From Deltaproteobacteria bacterium RBG_13_52_11 (GTDB lineage Bacteria; Desulfobacterota; B13-G15; RBG-16-54-18): 5,634 bases of DNA. The notes below the pieces were generated by a model. It was not told where the DNA came from, did no database searches, and saw nothing but the letters and a program-made list of their open reading frames with translations. Both the position numbers and the translations under genes were made by a program. Every line of letters starts with the position of its first letter. Position 1 is the first letter of the stretch. This document shows positions 1 through 5,202 of this stretch, one piece after another. The DNA lies in assembly GCA_001797745.1 (NCBI GenBank), contig MGQF01000017.1, forward strand, positions 20,061 through 25,694. The letters run 5' to 3'.

Positions 1-125
1 GCCTTCCCCTCCGCGAGCACCGCAAGGAGGAGCCGTGCCCCCTTCTCGGCCAACTGGGCCGCCCCAGAGCAATTGTCGCTCCTGATCTCCTGCAGGATCT
101 CCCCAGGGGAGGGGGACCCTTTCAT
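1..125 (-). CDS. N-terminus of an eIF-2B / ribose-1,5-bisphosphate isomerase-like protein (partial)
   Basis: Only the first 41 codons are in the window; the reading frame is open to the left edge. The start ATG (125-123) overlaps the pyrE stop as ATGA, so the gene is almost certainly translated with pyrE as the last visible member of the purF-pyrE operon. A G-run lies 13 nt upstream, too far for a strong ribosome site, which fits translational coupling. The visible peptide contains EILQEIRSDNCSGAAQLAEK followed by a leucine/alanine-rich helix. The pattern 'IR-D-SGA-LA' resembles the N-terminal helices of eIF-2B alpha/beta/delta-related proteins, a family that includes ribose-1,5-bisphosphate isomerase and methylthioribose-1-phosphate isomerase. 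A role in ribose-phosphate or nucleotide metabolism would suit the neighbours, but this is inference from a short N-terminus; the catalytic part is not visible. An unrelated helical protein cannot be excluded. Confidence 0.5.
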   Translation of the reverse strand, partial: MKGSPSPGEILQEIRSDNCSGAAQLAEKGARLLLAVLAEGK

Positions 126-667
126 TTTCCGACGATTTCCCCCCGTGTGAATACCGCCTCCAGGGTATACCCCTGCTCAGCCAAGTGTTCCTTGCCCCCC
201 TCCTCCCTGTCCACCAAGGCCAAGGCCTGGACCACCTCGAGGCCGTGGTCTTCGGCGACCCTGATGGCCTTCAACAGGGAGCCTCCGGTGGTCACCACAT
301 CCTCTATGATGGCAACCCGGGTACCCTTTTTTACGGCCTTGTCCCCCTCAATCCAGAGCCCTTTCCCGTGCCCCTTGGGCTCCCTTCTGATGATGAAGGC
401 GGCAATGGGTTGACCCTCCTGATAACTGGTCATGGCCACGGCGGTGACGATGGGGTCCGCCCCCAAGGTGGGCCCGCCAACAGCCTCGGCTTTCCCTTTG
501 ATCATTCCATAGAAGATCTTCCCTACCAGGTATGCCCCTTCGGCGTCGAGGGTGGTCTGTTTGCCGTCGATGTAAAAGGTGCTCTTTCTGCCGGAGGCCA
601 GGGTGACCTCCCGTTCTTCATACGATCGTTTCCGGATGATCTCCAGGAGGCGCGCCCTCTCATCCAT
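122..667 (-). CDS. pyrE: Orotate phosphoribosyltransferase
   Basis: PyrE converts orotate and PRPP to orotidine 5'-monophosphate, the fifth step of UMP synthesis, in the cytoplasm. The 181-residue protein is a complete type I phosphoribosyltransferase. It has the N-terminal LASGRKSTFYIDGK segment (23-36) typical of OPRTases, the GGPTLGADP loop (64-72), the flexible catalytic loop RREPKGHGKG (94-103) and the PRPP-binding motif VAIIEDVVTTGGSLL (118-132), whose acidic pair E122-D123 and TTGG bind the ribose phosphate. I chose the ATG at 667-665 over an in-frame ATG at 709, because the longer form would add 14 unusual residues inside purF, while the chosen start has an AGAGG site 6 nt upstream and gives the usual family length. 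It lies 1 nt after the purF stop and overlaps the next gene by ATGA, so it belongs to one operon with purF. No attenuator is visible, and none is expected because there is no leader. Confidence 0.95.
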   Translation of the reverse strand: MDERARLLEIIRKRSYEEREVTLASGRKSTFYIDGKQTTLDAEGAYLVGKIFYGMIKGKAEAVGGPTLGADPIVTAVAMTSYQEGQPIAAFIIRREPKGHGKGLWIEGDKAVKKGTRVAIIEDVVTTGGSLLKAIRVAEDHGLEVVQALALVDREEGGKEHLAEQGYTLEAVFTRGEIVGK

Positions 668-668
668 C

Positions 669-2069
669 TCACACCTCTTTGATGAAGAAATCGAGTTGCG
701 CATTGTCATGGGGGGGGTCTATCGGATACTCCCCGGTAAAACAGGCGTAACAGAACTCATCCGCCCGGGGGGCCACACACCGCTTGAGCCCCTCCAGGCT
801 AAGGTACCCCAAGGAGTTGACACGGATGAACCGCCTGATCTCCTCAACCGAATGGGAGGAGGCGATAAGCTCCTCACTGGTAGGGGTGTCTATCCCGTAA
901 AAGCAGGAGGCGGAGATGGGAGGGCAGCTGATCCGCACATGTACCTCTGTGGCACCGGAGTTCTTGATCATCCGCATGTTTTTCCTCGCGGTTGTGCCGC
1001 GCACGATGGAGTCGTCCAAGACCACTACCCTTTTATCTTTCATGGCTTCTTTAACGGCATTAAGTTTTATCTTGACCCCAAAGTGCCTGATGGACTCCCT
1101 CGGCTCGATGAAGGTCCTGCCGACATAGTGGTTCCTGATGATCCCCAGCTCAAGGGGGATACCGGACTGGTGTGCAAAGCCTATGGCTGCCGGCATACCG
1201 GAGTCGGGGGTGGGGATCACTACATCGGCCTCAACAGGGTGCTCTTTCGCCAACTGGACCCCGAGCTCTCTGCGCACCTGATATACATTGTGACCGAAGA
1301 TGTAGCTGTCGGGGCGGGCAAAGTAGATGAACTCGAAGATACAGAACCGGTGTTTCTTCGTGGGGAAGGGGCGGAAGGACTGGATGCCCGCTTCATTTAT
1401 CATGAGGACTTCCCCAGGCTCTATCTCTCTGATGAACTCGGCCCCGATGAGGTCGAAGGCACAGGTCTCCGACCCCACCACATACCCCTCCTTGACCCTG
1501 CCGAGCACCAGGGGACGGAATCCATGGGGATCCCGGGCGGCAATGAGCTCTTTCTCGTTGAGGAAGAGGAGGGAATAGGCCCCTTTTACCTCTTTCAAGG
1601 CGGTGATGACGCGCTCCACAATAGAGCCGTTAGTGGCATGGGCAAAGAGGTGGATGATCACCTCGGTATCCATGGTAGACTGGAAGACGGCACCTTCTCG
1701 CTCCAGCTGATCGCGCAAGGCCTGGGCATTGGTCAGGTTGCCGTTGTGGGAGATGGCTATTCCCCCCTTGGAATAGTCGAAGACAAAAGGTTGGGCGTTT
1801 TTTAGATAGCTCCCCCCGGCCGTGGAATAGCGGACATGCCCGATGGCGTTGCGGCCAGGGAGCTTTTTAAGGACATCCTGGTCAAAGATCTCCGAGACCA
1901 GACCCATCTCCTTATGGGTGTAGATCCCCCTCCCATTAGAGGAGACGATCCCCGCGCTCTCCTGCCCCCGATGTTGAAGGGCATAGAGGCCCAGATAGGT
2001 CAGGTTCGCCGCCTCAGGGTGTCCGTACACCCCGAAGACCCCACACTCCTCATTCCATGAGCAGCTCAT
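669..2069 (-). CDS. purF: Amidophosphoribosyltransferase (Fe-S type, with propeptide)
   Basis: PurF transfers glutamine-derived ammonia to PRPP, giving 5-phosphoribosylamine, the committed step of purine synthesis. The 466-residue protein has an N-terminal Ntn-type glutaminase domain (about 9-230) and a C-terminal phosphoribosyltransferase domain (about 250-440). Cys9 in EECGVFGVYG is the expected nucleophile, exposed by removal of an 8-residue propeptide; supporting glutaminase motifs are LQHRGQES (31-38), GHVRYSTAG (77-85), SHNGN (107-111) and STMDTE (131-136). The PRPP motif is VVVLDDSIVRGTT (348-360). Four cysteines, C243, C389, C440 and C443 (the last two as CYAC), match the positions of the four [4Fe-4S] ligands known in Bacillus subtilis PurF, so this is the cluster-containing, oxygen-sensitive type, unlike the E. 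coli enzyme. The ATG at 2069-2067 has GTGAGG 5 nt upstream. purF heads the operon with pyrE 1 nt downstream; a strong promoter candidate lies directly upstream. A 408-codon open frame on the opposite strand is a shadow of it. Confidence 0.97.
   Translation of the reverse strand: MSCSWNEECGVFGVYGHPEAANLTYLGLYALQHRGQESAGIVSSNGRGIYTHKEMGLVSEIFDQDVLKKLPGRNAIGHVRYSTAGGSYLKNAQPFVFDYSKGGIAISHNGNLTNAQALRDQLEREGAVFQSTMDTEVIIHLFAHATNGSIVERVITALKEVKGAYSLLFLNEKELIAARDPHGFRPLVLGRVKEGYVVGSETCAFDLIGAEFIREIEPGEVLMINEAGIQSFRPFPTKKHRFCIFEFIYFARPDSYIFGHNVYQVRRELGVQLAKEHPVEADVVIPTPDSGMPAAIGFAHQSGIPLELGIIRNHYVGRTFIEPRESIRHFGVKIKLNAVKEAMKDKRVVVLDDSIVRGTTARKNMRMIKNSGATEVHVRISCPPISASCFYGIDTPTSEELIASSHSVEEIRRFIRVNSLGYLSLEGLKRCVAPRADEFCYACFTGEYPIDPPHDNAQLDFFIKEV
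674..678 (-). promoter_or_regulatory. pyrE ribosome binding site
   Basis: On the minus strand AGAGG sits inside the last codons of purF and ends 6 nt before the ATG at 667-665. It decides the pyrE start in favour of the shorter protein and implies that pyrE is translated right behind purF. Confidence 0.7.
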
Positions 2070-2084
2070 ATGAACCTCACCATA

Positions 2085-2113
2085 TATATACGCAACAAGA
2101 TTGTTTTTATCAA
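2085..2113 (-). promoter_or_regulatory. Candidate sigma-70 promoter for purF-pyrE
   Basis: On the minus strand TTGATA (2113-2108) matches the -35 consensus at five of six bases, followed by an exact 17-nt spacer and TATATA (2090-2085) as -10 element, within an alternating TA tract. Transcription would begin near 2078-2080, only about 10 nt before the purF ATG, so the leader would consist of little more than the ribosome site. The short leader argues against an attenuator or riboswitch and for control by a repressor binding around or upstream of the promoter. Prediction by eye only. Confidence 0.55.
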
Positions 2114-2115
2114 GG

Positions 2116-2164
2116 TGAATGGTAAAAAAACTACATGAAAATGCATTTCATATCCATTCAATGG
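2116..2164. repeat. Nested inverted repeats upstream of the purF promoter
   Basis: Three symmetric elements are packed into 49 bp starting 2 bp upstream of the purF -35 box. ATGAAA (2135-2140) and TTTCAT (2146-2151) form a 6-bp inverted repeat around ATGCA. TGAATGG (2116-2122) and CCATTCA (2154-2160) form a 7-bp inverted repeat that encloses the first. CCATT (2154-2158) is mirrored again by AATGG (2160-2164), giving CCATTCAATGG. The location suits an operator for the purF operon. It does not resemble the E. coli PurR box or the Bacillus PurBox as I know them, so the binding protein is unknown. Confidence 0.45.
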
Positions 2165-2219
2165 GAACGGGGAAATCAACGATATATGTTCAAAAGATGT
2201 GGGGAACCCAATGCATAAG

Positions 2220-2245
2220 CCCTTTAACCGATGGAGATTAAAGGG
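2220..2245. repeat. 8-bp inverted repeat (CCCTTTAA / TTAAAGGG)
   Basis: CCCTTTAA at 2220-2227 and TTAAAGGG at 2238-2245 are perfectly complementary with a 10-nt loop. Neither strand has a T-run directly after the stem, so it is not a standard intrinsic terminator. It sits about 110 bp upstream of the purF promoter candidate. It could be a protein-binding site or a structured element in an unrecognised transcript. Confidence 0.4.
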
Positions 2246-2449
2246 GTTATGATGGGATGCCTATTTTAGAGGCAATTAAAAAAAATAAATAATTTCAGTA
2301 GGTTACATTAATATTGAGATTCCTTAACAAAGTATTTGGACAATGGGTAGCTCCCTTTCTAAGTTATGAACACTTTTTAAACATTTTTGTTCCGCGCATC
2401 TTTCCACCCCCTCTGACTGTAAATACAGCGACCACCCTCAAATTCCCTT

Positions 2450-2478
2450 TTGTAATGACAAATCGTCCATAAAATAAT
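2450..2478 (+). promoter_or_regulatory. Possible promoter for xth
   Basis: TTGTAA (2450-2455) is followed after 17 nt by AATAAT (2473-2478). Each hexamer departs from consensus, and the -10 lacks its first T, so the call is weak. It would give a leader of about 100 nt that includes a T-rich stretch and the small hairpin before the gene. Confidence 0.22.
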
Positions 2479-2544
2479 CAATTTTTTGTTTCCCTTTGCC
2501 CATGGCCATAGCCGCCCCTGTACCCATTTAATCGAGACAGGGTC

Positions 2545-2559
2545 TAGCACTTCGTGCTA
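2545..2559. repeat. Small perfect hairpin before xth (TAGCAC-TTC-GTGCTA)
   Basis: A 6-bp perfect inverted repeat with a 3-nt loop ends 27 nt upstream of the chosen xth start and 17 nt before its ribosome site. No T-run follows. It could be a leader hairpin affecting mRNA stability, an operator half-site pair, or one copy of a dispersed repeat; one copy is all that can be seen here. Confidence 0.4.
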
Positions 2560-2575
2560 AAATGAGCATTATTAT

Positions 2576-2582
2576 GGAGGGG
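2576..2582 (+). promoter_or_regulatory. xth ribosome binding site
   Basis: GGAGGGG precedes the ATG at 2586, with 5 nt between the GGAGG core and the start codon. In-frame ATGs at 2562 and 2574 lie upstream of or overlap this site, and neither has a comparable site of its own, so this element selects 2586. Confidence 0.7.
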
Positions 2583-2585
2583 CGG

Positions 2586-3371
2586 ATGAAAAGGTTTAAG
2601 ATCGCCACCTACAACGTAAACTCCATACGCTCTCGTCTCCACATCATCATACCGTGGCTCGAGAAAAACCACCCGACGGTCTTCTGCATGCAGGAGACCA
2701 AGGTGGAGGACGAGCGATTTCCCGCCAAGGAGTTTGAAGGCGCGGGGTACCATGTGGCTTGCAAGGGGGAGAAGCAATACAATGGAGTGGCAATAGCATC
2801 CCTGGAGAGGACTGAGAAGGTCTCCTTCGGCCTCGACGATGAAGGGCCGGCAGACGGAGATCGGCTGATAAGCGGGGTCTTTTCAGGAATTCATGTGGTC
2901 AACACCTATGTCCCCCAGGGACATGATCGGGAGAACCCCCGATTCCAATACAAACTCCAATGGTTCAAACGCCTGAGGGAATTTTTTGCTAGGCATTACT
3001 CCCCCAATGAGCCCCTCATCTGGTGTGGCGACCTCAATGTGGCACCGGAGGAGATCGACGTGCACAACCCAAAGAGGCTTCTCGGGCATGTCTGCTTTAA
3101 CCCGGAGGTATGGGAAGGCTTTACTTCGGTCAAGTCGTGGGGGCTCGTGGATGTATTCAGAAGGCATCACCCCAATGAACCAGGACAATACACCTTCTTC
3201 GACTACCGGGTCCCCAAGGCTGTGGAACGGGGGCTGGGCTGGAGGGTGGACCACATCCTGGCCACCCCTCCCCTGGCTGATCAATCCATAAGCTGTTCCA
3301 TAGACATGGGCCCGAGACTTGCGGAAAAGTCGTCCGACCATACCATTGTGACAGCCGAATTCGAGGTGTAA
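2586..3371 (+). CDS. xth: Exodeoxyribonuclease III / AP endonuclease family protein
   Basis: This is a base-excision-repair nuclease of the ExoIII (XthA/ExoA) branch of the endonuclease/exonuclease/phosphatase fold. It would cut DNA 5' of abasic sites and remove 3' blocking groups or nucleotides, with a divalent metal. The 261-residue length fits the family. Visible residues in order: N10 and N12 in ATYNVNSIRSR, metal ligand E37 in CMQETK, Y108 in NTYVPQG, D149 and N151 in GDLNVAP, D222 in WRVDHILAT, and the catalytic D251-H252 pair in SSDH. The YTFFDYR segment (202-208) and the basic loop after it are also typical. The start at 2586 gives the usual family N-terminus MKRFKIATYNVNSIR; a longer form from 2562 would add 8 residues with no support. 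The gene stands alone, with purF divergent and about 500 bp away, and no LexA-type operator that I can defend. Confidence 0.95.
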   Translation: MKRFKIATYNVNSIRSRLHIIIPWLEKNHPTVFCMQETKVEDERFPAKEFEGAGYHVACKGEKQYNGVAIASLERTEKVSFGLDDEGPADGDRLISGVFSGIHVVNTYVPQGHDRENPRFQYKLQWFKRLREFFARHYSPNEPLIWCGDLNVAPEEIDVHNPKRLLGHVCFNPEVWEGFTSVKSWGLVDVFRRHHPNEPGQYTFFDYRVPKAVERGLGWRVDHILATPPLADQSISCSIDMGPRLAEKSSDHTIVTAEFEV

Positions 3372-3381
3372 AGTTCATATA

Positions 3382-3397
3382 AAACACGATCGTGTTT
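3382..3397. repeat. 16-bp perfect palindrome downstream of xth
   Basis: AAACACGATCGTGTTT is perfectly self-complementary and lies 10 bp after the xth stop. As RNA it would fold to a 6-bp stem with a GATC loop, and T5 (3406-3410) follows only 8 nt after the stem, so it would be a weak terminator at best. Perfect symmetry without a spacer is more like a binding site for a dimeric protein. It is about 150 bp upstream of the cyclic-nucleotide-binding gene. Confidence 0.5.
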
Positions 3398-3429
3398 AAG
3401 GACCCTTTTTATAAAAAATTTTGTCCATA

Positions 3430-3458
3430 TTGACATCTAATATTGTATATGGTATCTC
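3430..3458 (+). promoter_or_regulatory. Possible promoter of the cyclic-nucleotide-binding gene
   Basis: TTGACA (3430-3435) is an exact -35 consensus. At a 17-nt spacing lies TATCTC (3453-3458), which keeps only the first three -10 bases; the intervening TA-rich sequence offers other options at poor spacing. The weak -10 might need an activator. An imperfectly spaced TTGAA/TTCAA pair (3462-3466, 3474-3478) follows. Confidence 0.35.
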
Positions 3459-3485
3459 CTTTTGAAGAATCCGTTCAATAATTAG

Positions 3486-3515
3486 GTTAGCTTTTTGTCA
3501 AGGTTAAAGCCTAAC
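3486..3515 (+). other. Bulged hairpin in the leader of the cyclic-nucleotide-binding gene
   Basis: GTTAGCTTT (3486-3494) pairs with AAAG (3506-3509) and CTAAC (3511-3515), leaving one bulged C at 3510 and an 11-nt loop. If transcription starts near 3465, this hairpin lies in the 5' leader, ending about 20 nt before the AGGAGGG ribosome site. It may affect stability or translation; no known riboswitch class is recognised. Confidence 0.3.
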
Positions 3516-3550
3516 GCCATTTTCAGTGCCCTTGAAGGAGGGATGATGCA

Positions 3551-4075
3551 ATGGCTAATACTGTAGACCATAAAGACTATATAGATCTGATAAAAAGGAA
3601 TATGCTGTTTCGGTATATGTCAGAGGAGGGCCTTTTCGCCTTTCTCAACAGATCAGAACTCATGGAGTATGAAGATGGTGAAATAATAATTGCCCAGGAT
3701 GATGTCAGTCAGTTTTTATACTGCTTGATTAAAGGGTCTGTTGCCGTTTCCGCATATGAGAAAGGAAACGATTTCTATATTTACGACCTCGAAGAGGGGG
3801 AAATATTTGGAGAGTCCGCCCTTTTTCTGACCGAACTGAGAATTGCAAACGTGAAAAGCTCTGGGTCATCACTTATCATGAGAATACAAAGGAATAATTT
3901 AATCAAATTCATCAGTGAATATTCTCAATCGGGCAATAGGTTCTTTATATTGATCATATACAGCCTTCTCAAGAAACTGAGGGCATCAACCAGGGAGATC
4001 ACCGCGGTAAAAAAAATGTATATGGAAGTGCAACAAATGAAGGCCCAAATGGAAAAACTCTTAAAAGAGCTATGA
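3551..4075 (+). CDS. Stand-alone cyclic-nucleotide-binding domain protein with helical C-terminal tail
   Basis: The 174-residue protein carries one CRP-type cyclic-nucleotide-binding (CAP_ED) beta-roll at about 18-122. It begins with a short helix pair (MLFRYMSEEGLFAFLNRSEL), then GEIIIAQDDVSQFLYCLIKGSVAV (43-66), and a phosphate-binding cassette FGESALFLTELRIAN (86-100). Within the cassette G87-E88 and R97 are kept; the E and R equivalents contact the sugar and phosphate in known cAMP/cGMP binders, so ligand binding is plausible. From about 139 the chain is a highly charged helix (LLKKLRASTREITAVKKMY... to MEKLLKEL), suited to dimerisation as a coiled coil. There is no helix-turn-helix, kinase, channel or cyclase domain, so it is not a CRP-like transcription factor in itself; it may be a regulatory subunit. 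The start has AGGAGGG about 8 nt upstream. The coding sequence is AT-richer (about 42% GC in sampled lines) than its neighbours. The gene is isolated, with the next gene convergent. Ligand and partner are unknown. Confidence 0.8.
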   Translation: MANTVDHKDYIDLIKRNMLFRYMSEEGLFAFLNRSELMEYEDGEIIIAQDDVSQFLYCLIKGSVAVSAYEKGNDFYIYDLEEGEIFGESALFLTELRIANVKSSGSSLIMRIQRNNLIKFISEYSQSGNRFFILIIYSLLKKLRASTREITAVKKMYMEVQQMKAQMEKLLKEL

Positions 4076-4170
4076 AGAGACAGCGTTAACCCCACTGCTG
4101 AGTTCAATTGTTGATATCACTGGGTATCAGCCCCTGCAAAGTACCTGCCATACCACCGTGAAGGAAAAAA
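4076..4170. other. Short spacer between convergent genes
   Basis: Two convergent genes end here, so terminators would be expected for both. The best symmetric elements are TGATA/TATCA (4112-4116, 4125-4129) and GCTGA/TCAGC (4097-4101, 4127-4131); neither has a good stem or T-run. No convincing intrinsic terminator is seen. Confidence 0.4.
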
Positions 4171-5079
4171 TCAAGATCTGTTCTGGAGCTTTTCGGCCAC
4201 GTGTCTAACTTGGGCGCTGAGGTTAAGGAGATAGGCTTGTTCCGGCTGTTTTGGCAAGGGTTTGCTATCGTGCTCTTCAGCCTTGATCCGGGCCACGACT
4301 CGCTCGACGGATCCCCCTTCGGCCTCTAAAAGCTCCTTCACCCTGTCCTTGAATCGTTCGGCTGTTTTGATGGAGCGGGCCAAGAAATCCTTAACCGCGG
4401 CACCGACATAGACAAAATGGTGCCCCTGGCATAAGACCTCCACCTCCAAAGCGGCCAGACGCCTCAGACCGGCCATGTATCCGTCATAATCAACGATGAA
4501 CTCCGTGACGATGTGACCGGTGATATCGGCACAGCCGACGGACTCGGTGGCGATAAGGATCTTTCTTTCCGGTATATAGTAGCTTACAAGATCTCGGGTG
4601 TGCCCCGGGGTCGCGAAGACCTCAACAGAGAGCCCGTTTCCCAGATGTATGACATCGCCATCTGACACTATCATATTCACTGCAAAAGGCTCGAAGGCAT
4701 CAGAAAGCATTTTGTCTCGATCCACCCCCGTGATAAGCGAGGCCGCCTTCCGGTTCAAGGTCCTCATCAGTTTTTGGGCGTTGGGGCGGACGATGATACG
4801 GGCCGCCTGTGATGAGGCCGCCACCTGAAGATGGGGGAAGGCCTTCGTGAGGTAGGAGGTTGCGCTGCAATGGTCGTAGTGGACATGCGAGAGAAAGAGG
4901 ATCTCGGGTTCGCGCCTCCGTAAAACCGCCTGGATAGACTCCTCATAGATCCTTCCCAGGCAAGCCAGACCGGCCTCAAAAAGGACCGGCTGATCGCCAT
5001 CTAAGAGGTAGGTCGGCATCCAGGTGTGGCCTAAGACATAAAAATCGTCCACCACCTTTCCTGTTTTGGTGAAGATCAT
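4171..5079 (-). CDS. Metallo-beta-lactamase-fold hydrolase
   Basis: This 302-residue protein has the MBL alpha-beta/beta-alpha fold of glyoxalase II-like and LACTB2-like hydrolases; substrate unknown. Metal-ligand motifs are LSHVHYDH (63-70; H65, H67, D69, H70), TPGHTRD (157-163; H160) and QGHH (218-221; H220 or H221). At the position where most family members have a bridging aspartate there is IATESVG (176-182) with E179, a conservative but notable change. After about 225 comes a helical, charged C-terminal region of about 75 residues that recalls the winged-helix tail of LACTB2-like proteins and may shape the active-site entrance. There is no signal peptide, so it is probably cytoplasmic. 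The ATG at 5079-5077 has only a weak GGGAAAG upstream; M21 is in frame but would remove the first beta strand. It follows a transporter gene on the same strand after 119 bp and may be cotranscribed. Thioester, lactone or phosphodiester substrates are all possible. Confidence 0.88.
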   Translation of the reverse strand: MIFTKTGKVVDDFYVLGHTWMPTYLLDGDQPVLFEAGLACLGRIYEESIQAVLRRREPEILFLSHVHYDHCSATSYLTKAFPHLQVAASSQAARIIVRPNAQKLMRTLNRKAASLITGVDRDKMLSDAFEPFAVNMIVSDGDVIHLGNGLSVEVFATPGHTRDLVSYYIPERKILIATESVGCADITGHIVTEFIVDYDGYMAGLRRLAALEVEVLCQGHHFVYVGAAVKDFLARSIKTAERFKDRVKELLEAEGGSVERVVARIKAEEHDSKPLPKQPEQAYLLNLSAQVRHVAEKLQNRS

Positions 5080-5130
5080 CGTTCTTTCCCGTGTCGCTTC
5101 GAATTCCTCATAACAGTATCATATCCAATT

Positions 5131-5144
5131 CTGAATCCTGAATC
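5131..5144. repeat. Tandem 7-bp repeat CTGAATC x2
   Basis: Two adjacent exact copies of CTGAATC lie in the spacer between the transporter and the hydrolase. Only two units are present, so function is doubtful; it may be a chance or slippage product, or the edge of a longer degenerate repeat. Confidence 0.35.
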
Positions 5145-5190
5145 TACTTCTTTTGTGTTCCGGCCGTCCCGAGCCCTCAATATGTATTCC

Positions 5191-5202
5191 GTGATATATC
5201 AC
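5191..5202. repeat. 12-bp palindrome at the end of the transporter gene
   Basis: GTGATATATCAC is a perfect palindrome overlapping the stop codon of the transporter gene. No T-run follows on the minus strand, so it does not look like a terminator. It is short enough to be chance in TA-rich sequence. Confidence 0.3.

Larger units (their letters stand above)
2070..2585. other. Divergent AT-rich spacer between purF and xth
   Basis: About 500 bp separate two divergent genes, much more than other spacers here. The stretch is clearly AT-richer than the genes and carries no open frame with coding character on either strand. It contains the purF promoter candidate, several inverted repeats (listed separately), an A-run at 2278-2285 that follows a 5-bp inverted repeat (2258-2262 with 2270-2274), a T-run at 2482-2487, and another weak inverted repeat (2368-2372 with 2388-2392). 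I see no match to a known riboswitch, tRNA or insertion-sequence end. It may hold regulatory sites, an unrecognised small RNA, or remains of a decayed gene. Confidence 0.6.

Noticed and set aside
122..709. The longer pyrE form starting at 709.
   Set aside because: It would overlap the end of purF by about 40 nt and add residues not typical of OPRTases; the ATG at 667 has a good ribosome site.
579..1805. A 408-codon open frame on the plus strand opposite purF and pyrE.
   Set aside because: It is fully antisense to two well-identified genes, shows no domain or motif, and long antisense frames are common in GC-rich coding DNA.
2258..2285. Hairpin TGCCT/AGGCA followed by an A-run, as an intrinsic terminator.
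   Set aside because: On the plus strand the run after the stem is A, not T; on the minus strand the T-run comes before the stem, so it has the wrong order for termination in either direction.
2417..2428. CTGTA-AA-TACAG as a possible LexA (SOS) box upstream of the repair gene xth.
   Set aside because: The E. coli type LexA box needs CTGT-N8-ACAG; here only 4 bases separate the half-sites, and it lies about 160 bp from the start.
2070..2561. A purine riboswitch upstream of purF.
   Set aside because: No purine-aptamer core or three-helix arrangement was recognised on the minus strand, and the predicted leader is too short.
2883..3341. A 152-codon minus-strand open frame within xth.
   Set aside because: It is antisense to conserved exonuclease III motifs and has no recognisable product.
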